A stretch of DNA of 35,337 nt from the NCBI RefSeq assembly GCF_000003605.2, contig NW_003151762.1, forward strand, positions 86,057 to 121,393, given 5' to 3'. The stretch is from Saccoglossus kowalevskii (taxonomy: Eukaryota > Hemichordata > Enteropneusta > Harrimaniidae). Below are positions 25,266-35,215 of this stretch, piece by piece (the first letter of the stretch is position 1; every line of letters starts with the position of its first letter). A model generated the notes under the pieces. The model was given only the letters and a program-made list of their open reading frames with translations. It had not been told where the DNA came from and made no database searches. Position numbers and translations under genes: made by a program.

Positions 25266-26395
25266 AAAATATTTATTATTATTATTAACGCATTGATAAT
25301 AACACGTAGATGGCATGTTGTTGATGATATGAACCATACTTGTATATTTGAACTACCGATATCAATAATGCAGCTTTCATCTCAATAGACGCCACCCTTG
25401 TGTATAAACACTCGATCTGCACAGCACGCATCACAGACAAGCTGAGGACCTTTGCGGGAGGTGTTATTATCTAAAATTCCGATGGATATTATGCATGCTT
25501 GCGTGTTTGACAGAGGTAGGATAAGAACTGTGCAAACAAAAAATACAAGGTTGGGCGAGGATAAATTACATTTCACCTTCCAACAAATGATCAGCAAACA
25601 AGAGCATTCAGTGATACCGCCACCAACCCACTTTGATTGGTTGTTCTTGCTCATTGTTGAGCACATAACAGTACGTTATTGTCCCGCAACACCAACAACG
25701 CTATGTGCTTGCTACAGCATTTATAAATATATTTCTACTAGCATATTAATAGCATTACAAATTGTCTGCTCACACTTCTAATCACGACCAGCTATTTCAG
25801 TAGCAGCCAACTTTTATCTTTCGATTTGGATTACGTATAACGCATGCGCATGAACACTTTATCAAATTATCCCCGGGCAACAGATAATACATGCGCAATT
25901 CAAAATTCCACAAACGTTTGCAAATCCTATTTCTGTATATTGTCCAGTTTAGTTATAAACGCTACCCAACAAGACATACACACAATTCATTGTGAATATG
26001 AATCACGTGATGATAAATAGTGTGGAAGCTCACTACCTCTATCATTCAACGTGATTTAGACTGGAGCACAGTTCAAGTTAGTAACCGTGTGCGTTTGTTT
26101 GTCTGCTTGTTTGTTGAAGCCCAGCCATATGTACTCATTTTTCTTAGGCAACATACTGTGAAGGATTACTGATACGTAAAATTCGGTGAATTAAAACCAC
26201 AAGAAAATGTTAAACAAATTAGAACTCGTTGTTTTACTTTTTGAATAACAAATCGAAACTCATTGTTCACGGGAAAATAACAATAAAACTCTCTGCACCG
26301 TCGAGGACACCACCAACGTTAGCCATGAAACACACTATAACCCCACATTGAGGGCGCATGTCTACCCACACGCTCCATTTCAAACTTCCCTCACA
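25266..26395. other. Spacer, no gene seen
   Basis: Overlapping frames on both strands at 25.38-25.78 kb have no domain, and the plus-strand one lacks an early ATG. A TGCGCATGCG palindrome in reverse orientation lies at 25841-25850. Around 26150-26290, motifs such as AATTCGGTGAATTAAAACC suggest another heavily decayed relative of the palindromic elements. Confidence 0.4.
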
Positions 26396-26610
26396 ACTGT
26401 AAAATACTTTATTTTCGCTGGGAATTAAGTTTTGCTATATTCCCTTAAGGAATGATTCAGTGAAAATAAAATCCAGCGAATATAGACCTATATTTTACAT
26501 TTTACTCGAACAAATTGAGTTAAAATAAATTCCATACAAAAACCCCTAACAGCCTGAGTCATTCAGCGAAAATTAATTCCACCCTAAATAAAAATTAAGT
26601 ATTTTACAGT
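26396..26610. mobile_element. MITE-like palindromic element, about 215 bp
   Basis: The left end ACTGTAAAATACTTTATTTT is matched in reverse complement by the right end, which closes with AAGTATTTTACAGT. The similarity continues inward for about 40 bases (GGGAATTAAGTTTTGC against GCGAAAATTAATTCC). Internally, GATTCAGTGAAAATAAA and CATTCAGCGAAAATTAA are direct repeats. There is no ORF. It looks like a non-autonomous foldback or MITE copy. I find no convincing target-site duplication, so the superfamily cannot be assigned. Confidence 0.6.
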
Positions 26611-27362
26611 ATTTTTTAGTGTGAGCAATATTAACATTAGTTTTCTAGTTTATCATTTGTAATGTCATAATCATGTCGCGTTATAAACTTTATGGCTAAT
26701 AAAAATTATCCTGTGCGTTTGGCGACACACTTATAAATTATTTGGTATTCCTACTGGAAGTCCCTGTAGCAATAGTAGGCAAGGTAGTCTATATCATCTC
26801 TTGGATATGTCGAGTAATGTTCCGCGGATTCCACTCTATTTAAATCACGGAAACACGTCATAGCATGAAACTAAAGAGAACATGATTCCCTATGGTCATT
26901 TCAAACACGTTGCTGACAGTAAACAGTTTGTTTCTTCCGATTATATATAGTTTGGGGTCACACTGAAATGATCGGAAAATTCGTATATTCAGTGTGCTAT
27001 ATTTATCAGCCAATCATCATCACTGTCACCTACTGACTGTGAATGCGTCATCATCCTAATACCTACTCAAGACTTTCGTAGAGAGCGGGTAACCAGTAGA
27101 ACAAGATTAGAGTTACCAGGCTAATTGACATCCAACAAACTCTAAACATGGAATATGTGAAAAAAACGCCACAAACAACAATTTGTCGATAAATTGAAAA
27201 AAAAAAACACTTACGAAAATATAGGTCAAACTTCGGGTGGCCATAGCGCGTCATTGTTTACAAACAAGCGTCTACCCATGAACCTTTGCGATTTTAGCGT
27301 ATGTTGATATCGTCGCTTGGGACTCAATTCCCGCGCGTGCGCAGGTAACGATCCTCCCGCTT
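26611..27362. other. Upstream region of the otopetrin-like gene
   Basis: AT-rich DNA becomes locally GC-rich at about 27315-27360 (CCCGCGCGTGCGCAGG). That patch includes a donor-like CAG/GTAACG at about 27340. It may hold the promoter or a non-coding first exon of the downstream channel gene. No TATA box in a convincing position and no coding exon are visible. Confidence 0.35.
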
Positions 27363-27591
27363 TAATTATTGTGTGTTTACTTTCAGTTTCATATCTTCGT
27401 GAACAGAGTTTGGAGTCTCTATTAGTATGACTGTTCACTAATTATTGTGTGTTTACTTTCAGTTTCATATCTTCGTGAACAGAGTTTGGAGTCTCTATTA
27501 GTATGACTGTTCACTAATTATTGTGTGTTTACTTTCAGTTTCATATCTTCGTGAACAGAGTTTGGGTTCTTTCACTAGTATGACTCTTCAC
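27363..27591 (+). repeat. Three tandem copies of a 76-bp unit with an acceptor-like site
   Basis: Units start at 27363, 27439 and 27515 (TAATTATTGTGTGTTTAC). The first two are identical. The third, 77 bp, is changed only in its last third. Each unit holds TGTTTACTTTCAG, which fits a 3' splice site, with the AG ending at 27386, 27462 and 27538. Each also holds a tiny upstream ORF: ATG ACT GTT CAC TAA at 27427-27441 and 27503-27517, and a six-codon version at 27580-27600. The block ends about 60 bp before the start codon of the otopetrin-like gene, so it probably lies in or next to its 5' leader. The acceptor function is inferred. Confidence 0.9.
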
Positions 27592-27649
27592 TTACTGTGA
27601 CTTACACGACTCCAATGTTGTGAGTTCCGTCAATATTTACGAGTAATAT

Positions 27650-29866
27650 ATGTTCATCACGATAACTGAATTTTGCTACGGTTTATTTATTTATCCAATG
27701 GCGAAGTTGTTTGTTACTTACAGCTTCCCATCAACAGCTTCTTCATCACCCCTACGTTTAATGGTCGAGTCTTATTCACTTCTTCGTAGAATGCAGGAAG
27801 TTTCCCAGGGTACTTTCCATATGGTTACTAGTGTGACTTTACCGATCGTACTCCCAAACCATAAGCGAAAGGTATTTGGCAACATGGAACGGAGGATAAC
27901 TTCAAAACCACCCCCAAGCCGACGATTTCACTGGCTTTGGACACCACTTAACACCGGAGAAATACTGTCAAGACCGACGTCGACTGACCTTCAAGATGGC
28001 AGTATTTCGGCTGTGCTATTCATGTGTGCATTAGTGTGCTTTGGCATAGTGGCACACATGTGTAGATTCATTTCTACGCCGGAGGACCGTGTTTTCTCGC
28101 TGTTAGTACTTCAGTGTATACGTGGTGTCTTGATGGCGTCCTGCATAGGTTTCATGCTGTATTTTGTCAAGAGAAAATCTCAATGGGAGACGAGCGGATG
28201 TCTGATATGGCCAAAAGTCGCTCCCACAAATGACAAGGTATTTGCCAAAGGCGTGTCCCACGAGGGCGAGATGTATCTTTCAACCAAAGGTATTATTGTA
28301 TTTGGAGCTGGTCGGATAATTTTGGACATGTGCTACATCGTTCGTACCGGCAAGTGTCTAGATGTGCTCATCGAACCCGCTGAAGATATAGTCAATTTTA
28401 GCTATCACATAATTTACGTCATCTACATAGCTATTCAAATACCGTTCCTTCTTTTATTTCTTCGTGCAACTTTCAAGAAGTGTACATATTTCCGTTACGT
28501 AATATTGTACATGTTCGCTATCAACATATGTTTATGGTTTACGTCATACATATACAGTATCCGAGATCTATTGCGCCCTCTCGCAGGGGACACGGGAAAT
28601 TATACAAACCTGGAGCCTAATTTGAATATTGACGTGGGACCCATATCTCACCGGTTGAAGTGTGCACACGACACTACCAGTATGCATGCTTTGATTCGTA
28701 CTCTTGAAGACTATTTCTACCCGTTCAGTTTAGAGTATTCGCTACTATCAGCAAGTATGTTATATCATATATGGACTTCAATGAAAGATTTTTCGTTTCA
28801 AGGGCTTCCCAAGGAAACAATCACCTGCAAGAACGTTAGTATACAGCGCACAGGATTTTGGGATAAAATAGTGACATTAGTTAAAAGACGTGATGCGGAT
28901 GACGTATATCGAGAACAGCTGACCAGTGACGATCACCTCAACGATGAACAATTAACTGATAATGATGTTCACCCAGACTACACTGACAATTCTCAAAATG
29001 AATTTTCACCAATAATGCCCAACATGATGCAAATAGAAGACGACGAAATCAGTGACGTTGACGAAGACGTGTCTCATTCTGGTGAATCCTTAGAAACCAG
29101 AAACCGTCAGGAAACTGCCAGGGATACCAGTGAGATTAAAGAATACATTAGTTTCTGTGGTATTCCCTTTATGTTGGGTCTAGTACTCAGCATACTGCTA
29201 AGTGTCTTCGCCTATTTGTTGTTCGATCCCCACCAAGAAGAACGAGACATCAGTTTGTTAGAATTCTACATATTTCGTTCCATCTACCACACATTGCTTA
29301 TAATCTGCTGTTACATTGGTTTTGGCGCCCTCAAACGTCACTCTTGCACGCAACGCCCTTTCCGAGAGGATACGACTTTGCTCGTGATTTCCGTCAACGG
29401 AAGTTTCCTGTACATCTTTTTCGGTTTGACTGCATCCATTGGCACCATCCGTCACCCCGATACTGTTCATTACCCAACAGAAATGCCATGTATCTTACTC
29501 ATAGATTGTTTTATTAACTTTATCCAAGTTTATCTGCAAGTGACATTCCTGACATCCGCGATGAGATATGACCCCGGTAATGGTCAAAGTGTCGTGTTAA
29601 TTCGAAGAGTTTTGTCTTACATATTTATATGCAATTTCGGCATGTGGATTTTAGATAGCTTCTTTGAGACACAAGCTGTCAGCCTATCCCCCGTCCAGAA
29701 ATATTATTTTGGGGAGGAAGTATGGCACGTTATCACGAAGATTGCATATCCCTTTGGAATATTTTTTCGTTTTCATTCTTTCGTTGTAGCTTATTCAATA
29801 TTTGTGAATTTTATGAATGGTAGAAGAGATTTCCACGTGACTAGGACACCAGTAGATATAGTGTAG
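27650..29866 (+). CDS. Otopetrin-like proton channel, single uninterrupted ORF
   Basis: This 738-residue protein is predicted to be a multi-pass plasma-membrane channel of the otopetrin family, whose vertebrate members OTOP1-3 conduct protons and act in sour taste and otoconia formation. The sequence shows 12 hydrophobic segments, near residues 117-139, 148-171, 212-230, 250-272, 280-303, 356-377, 500-525, 537-559, 577-597, 613-636, 650-672 and 700-722. These match the two six-helix halves of the family. Family-type elements are YPFSLEYSLLSASMLY at 357-372 with Glu362, the Gln pair 626/630 before FLTSAMRY, NFGMWILDSF at 662-671, and FGIFFRFHS at 702-710 near the C-terminus. A long acidic, probably cytosolic loop (about 413-495) joins the halves. 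Asn317 (NYT) lies in the segment 5-6 loop. The start is the first ATG after an in-frame TAA at 27644; Met17 and Met38 are alternatives. No intron interrupts it. Orthology within the family is not resolved. Confidence 0.93.
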   Translation: MFITITEFCYGLFIYPMAKLFVTYSFPSTASSSPLRLMVESYSLLRRMQEVSQGTFHMVTSVTLPIVLPNHKRKVFGNMERRITSKPPPSRRFHWLWTPLNTGEILSRPTSTDLQDGSISAVLFMCALVCFGIVAHMCRFISTPEDRVFSLLVLQCIRGVLMASCIGFMLYFVKRKSQWETSGCLIWPKVAPTNDKVFAKGVSHEGEMYLSTKGIIVFGAGRIILDMCYIVRTGKCLDVLIEPAEDIVNFSYHIIYVIYIAIQIPFLLLFLRATFKKCTYFRYVILYMFAINICLWFTSYIYSIRDLLRPLAGDTGNYTNLEPNLNIDVGPISHRLKCAHDTTSMHALIRTLEDYFYPFSLEYSLLSASMLYHIWTSMKDFSFQGLPKETITCKNVSIQRTGFWDKIVTLVKRRDADDVYREQLTSDDHLNDEQLTDNDVHPDYTDNSQNEFSPIMPNMMQIEDDEISDVDEDVSHSGESLETRNRQETARDTSEIKEYISFCGIPFMLGLVLSILLSVFAYLLFDPHQEERDISLLEFYIFRSIYHTLLIICCYIGFGALKRHSCTQRPFREDTTLLVISVNGSFLYIFFGLTASIGTIRHPDTVHYPTEMPCILLIDCFINFIQVYLQVTFLTSAMRYDPGNGQSVVLIRRVLSYIFICNFGMWILDSFFETQAVSLSPVQKYYFGEEVWHVITKIAYPFGIFFRFHSFVVAYSIFVNFMNGRRDFHVTRTPVDIV

Positions 29867-29965
29867 CTGGTTTGAATGCATTAATCGTTCAACCAATCAG
29901 ATAAGCTGTTAATATTTGGATCTTAGTATTCGAATCACACCTCATTGTCACATTAAATTACATTA

Positions 29966-29971
29966 AATAAA
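29966..29971 (+). promoter_or_regulatory. Candidate poly(A) signal AATAAA
   Basis: A canonical AATAAA lies 100 bases after the stop codon of the otopetrin-like gene, in an AT-rich 3' flank. It would give a short 3' UTR. A run of nine A residues follows about 50 bases later (about 30022-30030), a little far for a normal cleavage site. Confidence 0.5.
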
Positions 29972-30059
29972 ATGCATTTATCATCAACATGTTATTATTA
30001 TAACATCGAACTTTGCAATAGTAAAAAAAAACACTTGGATGGACCTTGACAACTACATG

Positions 30060-30815
30060 AGGTGACCATGGTAACAATACAACAACCATGTATCCTTGGT
30101 TCCATGAGCTATAGTGTTGGTGCTGTGTTCGGCGTTTGTCGACCGTCTGTTAAAGGATTACTTCCTTTCAAGAATCACTGAACCGTTTGTCTTGAAGTGG
30201 TTGTGGTGTAGCTATAATTTTGTTTCGTTAGAGAGAGTTATATATTTCGTGTCGATATTTGGGGTAAAAAAATAATATTTTGTACTCATTTTGGAAATTT
30301 GTGCGCCTATTCTTTTTCATCATATTCTATATACCTTCTATATGTGATGAAAACTGTCAATTCTCCGTTTTTTACGGAGTATTTGGTCAAAAGTACGATT
30401 TGTCGATGTTTTGCTTTGTTATTTTGTATGTAGGTAGCATATCCCAAATTCTCTATTTTTAACGAATATTTATGTCATTTAGGGTAAAAAAAATACTTCT
30501 TTCGATTTCTACTCAAAAATGCTTTGATATGTTATATCTAGGTACTTTGGATGGATCAATGTCATATTACAACTTCAATTCTCTAATTTTAGTGATTTTT
30601 TTTTTTTACTTTTGGTAAAAAATCACTTTTTGACTTCTAATAGAAAACTGCTTGCCTGTGTATCATGGATGAATCTTTATCAGATTTGTTCATTTTGTGA
30701 CGATAACTTTTTAGCGAATAATATTCTAATTTTGAGTAAGAAATTCTATTTTTCCAATGGCTTTGATATTTTATACCTAGGTACCTTGAATAGACCATTA
30801 TTGCATTTGTGATTC
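30060..30815. repeat. Divergent interspersed/tandem repeat block
   Basis: A head segment (about 30115-30200, with TTCGGCGTTTGTCGACCGTC and CAAGAATCACTGAACCG) is followed by several decayed units of roughly 110-130 bp. Unit landmarks are GGTAAAAAA-like starts near 30262, 30482 and 30615. CTTTGATATGTTATATCTAGG at about 30523 aligns with CTTTGATATTTTATACCTAGG at about 30762, each followed by TAC, C/TTTGA or similar. From memory, this style of array is common in mollusc genomes. The short frames inside it are not genes. Confidence 0.55.
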
Positions 30816-31583
30816 CAGAAATGATACCAGATTAACATTTTTGCCTTGCAAGTGTATTTTTGTGTATTTTCGCTAGTTCATTGTCAACACTTCAAGTTCA
30901 GCGTATTTTTAACATAAACATAAATGTAGCGAATAAAGACATTTATACACTGATTATCACGCGAACAGCACATGTTTGTAATATACTTATGCGCAAAGAT
31001 TTAATATTAGACAGTGCCTAATCCGACATGTTAATTTCATTATTTAAAACAAATCAAGTAAGTTTGTAATAGTTATACTATGCTGTTTAAATAGACTTTG
31101 TTATTATTATTATTATTCCTCCAATACTCTCGGTACAGGCGCAAGCTTAGAAATAAGATATGGATAGAAAACAAAAAAACTCATCTAGGGAAGCAACAGC
31201 AAAACAATCAAAAACATAAAATGAACGAGCGCGGATAAGCAGCTCACCTTGTCTGAAAAATATTATTTTCGAGGTTGACGAGAACTTCTATAATTTAATA
31301 TTTTTACCAATAAACTACACCTTCGTATAGTACATCCTAGCTTTCTGTAAGCATATATGCTTAGTAACTGGTGGATTAATCGCAATTAAACCATAACTAA
31401 AACAATTATATGTGTTCCCTTGTTGCTACCTCAAACGTGTGTAAAGATGAAAGAACGTTTGCCATTGGAACCAGACTTGACTACTCCCAAGAACAAAAGT
31501 GCACTCACAAAAGCTACATGATTGGCTGTTAAATACACCAATCATAATGCGCCCTTACACATATAAATGTAAATTTCAATTTC
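30816..31583. other. Spacer, no gene seen
   Basis: AT-rich non-coding DNA with a short ATT-repeat tract near 31100-31116. No credible ORF or RNA gene. Confidence 0.5.
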
Positions 31584-32320
31584 AAATACAGCGGTAATAG
31601 CTGTAACTATCGATAATTTTTCTCAGATTTTTATTTGAATAAATTATTTCGTTATTCTGCCCCACTGTGATAACACCTGCTTCACATGTACGAACACAGA
31701 TTGACGCATAGAAACGGCACATGACTAAACAACTACTGACTTTATCTACAATTATACACGTGTCCCAACTGTCATGTCTTCTGATTGGATACCGGGACTG
31801 TCAATCATCGATACATGATTAGCGAGCTTAAAATTGCCCCTCCAAGTGTGAATCGGTCATTATAGGAACTTGGTATTCATAATTATTATAAGTTGATAAT
31901 AGTCGGCATTTTCTTCCATTTACTCATCGAATTCTAAGGTACCGATTAAAATAAATACAGCGGTAATAGCTGTAACTATCGATAATTTTTCTCAGATTTT
32001 TATTTGAATAAATTATTTCGTTATTCTGCCCCACTGTGATAACACCTGCTTCACATGTACGAACACAGACTGACGCATAGAAACGGCACATGACTAAACA
32101 ACTACTGACTTTATCTACAATTATACACGTGTCCCAACTGTCATGTCTTCTGATTGGATACCGGGACTGTCAATCATCGATACCTGATTAGCGAGCTGAA
32201 AATTGCCCCTCCAAGTGTGAATCGGTCATTATAGGAACTTGGTATTCATAATTATTATAAGTTCATAATAGTCGGCATTTTCTTCCATTTACTCATCGAA
32301 TTCTAAGTACCAATATAAAT
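31584..32320. repeat. Tandem duplication of a 369-bp unit, nearly identical copies
   Basis: Copy 1 (31584-31952) and copy 2 (31953 to about 32320) start at AAATACAGCGGTAATAGC. By eye they differ at only four substitutions (for example ACAGATTG/ACAGACTG and GAGCTTAAA/GAGCTGAAA), with a 1-bp indel near the end and some drift at the last few bases. That is about 99% identity and points to a recent duplication. The unit has no ORF of note and no terminal inverted repeats, so unequal exchange or replication slippage is more likely than transposition. Confidence 0.95.
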
Positions 32321-32741
32321 AATTAAAATGCAACAAAACAGAGAGTACTCTGTGGCTTGTGTATATTGAATAAAAGGGAAACAAACAAAAACAGTCTGTT
32401 TTGGGTGGAGCGGTATTAGACATTGCGCTTGTTTGCGTCTGGTCTTAATGTAGCAGACAACCAGAGTTATGGGGGGCTATAATGACATATTACAGCGTAG
32501 GACATGGTAGAGTGTGTACACATCTTCAGCAGTCGCTGGGTTGGTGTGGCTTGTTAGCTGGTGTATATATCTGGTAGCGTCGCTTATTTGTGGGCTTCAA
32601 ATACGAATACAACGTTCAGTACCATGTTGGCTACGTCTAAATAGGTTTCGATATAAGGATTAAAGTGGCTGGATAATAGTAAGTTCATTGCTTGCTGTCA
32701 AGCTTCAAAGATGACATCACACATTTAAACAATGTTTTATC
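32321..32741. other. Spacer between two duplications
   Basis: Unique DNA, with slightly higher G content around 32400-32600. No gene or repeat recognised. Confidence 0.5.
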
Positions 32742-32788
32742 ACTACTGTCTATATTTAATTATATGAGAAATCAACACCATCAAAATA

Positions 32789-32836
<48 letters not shown>

Positions 32837-32861
32837 CGTCCGTCCGTCCGTCCGTCCGTCC

Positions 32862-32937
<76 letters not shown>

Positions 32938-32938
32938 T

Positions 32939-32996
<58 letters not shown>

Positions 32997-32998
32997 CT
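32789..32998. repeat. Compound microsatellite (TCTG)n(TCCG)n(TCTG)n
   Basis: About ten TCTG units are followed by eight TCCG units (about 32831-32862) and then a long TCTG run with one TCTT interruption near 32936. The central block differs from its flanks by one T-to-C change per unit, the same design as the ATTT/ATTC/ATTT array at 1796-2028. The Cys-Leu-Ser-Val peptide repeat in one frame is not a gene. Confidence 0.96.
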
Positions 32999-33142
32999 TT
33001 ATATGTAACGTGCGTTATACATGTTTGTCCAATTGCCTATCTGTCTGTCTGTCTGTCTGCTGAACTTAGGTAGTACACAACAAGTTGATTTGTATACTAC
33101 TGTCTATCTTTAATTATATGAGAAATCAACACTAACAAAATA

Positions 33143-33256
<114 letters not shown>

Positions 33257-33480
33257 CTGAACTTAGGTAGTACACAACAAGTTGATTTGTATACTATTTG
33301 ACAAGCTGAACATAAACTTAGTTTTGTGGGCAACACTTATTATGTCGGCACACTCAGCCACTCATACAGGGCAACGGGTGGTGGTGGAGTGATTCATCCA
33401 CAACAAATTACAGAGGCCTCGTACCTAAACTCAGTGACCTATATGCCTCTGATACATGGTCCTATTTTCTCATAAATTGT

Positions 33481-33930
33481 ACAGTGGTTTTGCATAGTTT
33501 CAAATTTCAAACTCAAAGAAGACATATGATATACGCTGGACCATTCTGTTCAATACACTTATAAAATAAGGTCCAATGGTTCTATCGAAAGCCTTGGACG
33601 CGTCAAGAAAACACATACTTTTTAAAACCAAACTGGTTGTCTGTAGTTTCAAAAATACTTGTCACACCTCTGTCACATCTCCAAATTTATTTTTCAAGAG
33701 TGAAACTAAAACAACTTCCATCATAGAATGAAGGAGTGTTCCGTGCACGAATGAATACAGCATACACATTGAAAAAAATGCGTACTAACACTTGGAGAAA
33801 CATACTTCAAGTGTGCAGAAAATAGACCATCCAGACCACTAGATGTCTCTGGTATAATACTCCCATCGATTTCTACAAAGGAAACACTATGAGCTTTTTC
33901 GTGAGTAACATGAAAAGTCGGCGTCTTTAT
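33481..33930 (-). pseudogene. Decayed non-LTR retrotransposon reverse transcriptase (CR1/Jockey-like)
   Basis: Read on the minus strand, this segment keeps reverse-transcriptase landmarks in the family order but spread over several frames. THEKAHSVSFVEIDG then SSGLDGLFSAHLKYVS comes from about 33915 down to 33800. Next is LVSLLKNKFGDVTEV (about 33705-33660), then TTDNQFGFKK (about 33640-33610), then DASKAFDRT (about 33602-33576), the domain with the first catalytic Asp. There are in-frame stops (after HSFIL and after VTEV), a missing stretch of RT sequence between the KNKFGDV and NQFGFKK landmarks, and a one-base loss just before DASKAFDR. No endonuclease domain or YxDD box is visible. It is a dead, truncated LINE copy with no host function implied. 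Confidence 0.8.
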
Positions 33931-35215
33931 TAATTATAGTCCCGAGATAGATTAGCATGGAATTTCTTGTTTATTTGTTGGTGTTTTTTTAGTCAAATAA
34001 AATATGATAGTTGGAATTGTTACCCGGCTTTTGCCATTTACACACTCCCGTGATATTATATTTTAATGAAAAAACAGCATACAGCATCAACGCATCACAA
34101 ACGTCCCATATTGTCACAGTGCGATTGTTAGGTGCCAAGGCTATAACTTTAAACTAGAAGTTCACTCATTACACTCAGCAAAGACTCACTAAAATATTGA
34201 ATAGTATTGTTCACAATACAGAGGGTTTGAAAATCAAAACACGGCGGATTGACAAAATCGCTGAGACACCCCCTTTGATTGGCCATAGCGATACCACTGA
34301 GACTGTACACAGATATGTTTCAGTGGGAAAACAGAAATGGCAAAGATCAATACACACTGAATACAACTCGAGGCGTAAATATGTGCCAAGTAAATACATT
34401 CCACTGCGTCTATTATAAGTTGATGAGGCGACCAAGCATGAAGCTCTCTTCATGGGAATTGTTTCAAGCCGCTAAGAGACATGAAATGGTATTGGCTGAA
34501 ACCAATATTCGGTTAGAGTGTCGAGAAACACGATTGGCTAAATTAACGCTATTGAAATTGAACATTAATATATATCCCCTGTATCAAAGCTGCATAGGCA
34601 CTTGCATGAAAGTATACGTGACAAGCATTATTTCTGTTTTCCTGGTAAGTAACGCAATTGTATGTTAAGGAGTGTCGATTTACAACATATCTGTTGTACA
34701 GCGTGGCTAGATGACCACGATGTCTGTGTTATGAAAAATAACCTGACTTCGCTACTATATTAACCACCAACTAACTAACATTGCTTTTCGCCAATTAGGT
34801 CGTTTTGTAATGATTTTCTGCACCAAAGTACGGATTGAGACATTATCTATCCTAACCTATCCTCGTTATAATATGCTTCCCTAGCACGAAATAGTCAGCA
34901 GGCTGTGAGAACGATAATTGATTTAAATACCCCGTCGAAATCGGGACAAAAACTGCTATCCAAGTCACTTAAGCGGTTGATCTTTTGAACAAACACATTT
35001 ACCAACCTCACGCTTTGTTTGTTTCTTTGACCTCGAGGTATTTAGGTTGCAAGCAGCCATACATTAATTCTTTAATAATGCTGTGCTTTGTTCCCATGGT
35101 TAATCACAGACTACTAAAAGAATGAGGGCAAATGGGTCTTTGCTTGCAATGCATTTGAACCCTGTCTTAGAAATGTATTAAATGTGTATGCTGCGTCTAT
35201 GGGCCGCACAAATCC
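33931..35215. other. Mostly non-coding; one uncertain open frame
   Basis: Overlapping frames at 34.2-34.67 kb lie on both strands. The longest plus-strand one has its first ATG at 34315 and runs to a stop at 34668 (117 codons). It includes SWELFQAAKRHEMVLAETN and ends over a consensus donor-like CTG/GTAAGT at 34645. I recognise no domain, so it is not called as a gene. The remainder is AT-rich and featureless. Confidence 0.35.

Noticed and set aside
25382-25781. Overlapping ORFs of about 94 and 109 codons on opposite strands
   Set aside because: No domain, the plus frame opens without an ATG, and neither has splice or poly(A) support.
29258-29470. Minus-strand ORF inside the otopetrin-like gene
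   Set aside because: It is a shadow of the plus-strand coding sequence with no support of its own.
30022-30030. A-tract as the poly(A) tail of a retrocopied otopetrin
   Set aside because: It is only nine bases, about 50 bases beyond AATAAA, and no matching target-site duplication is seen.
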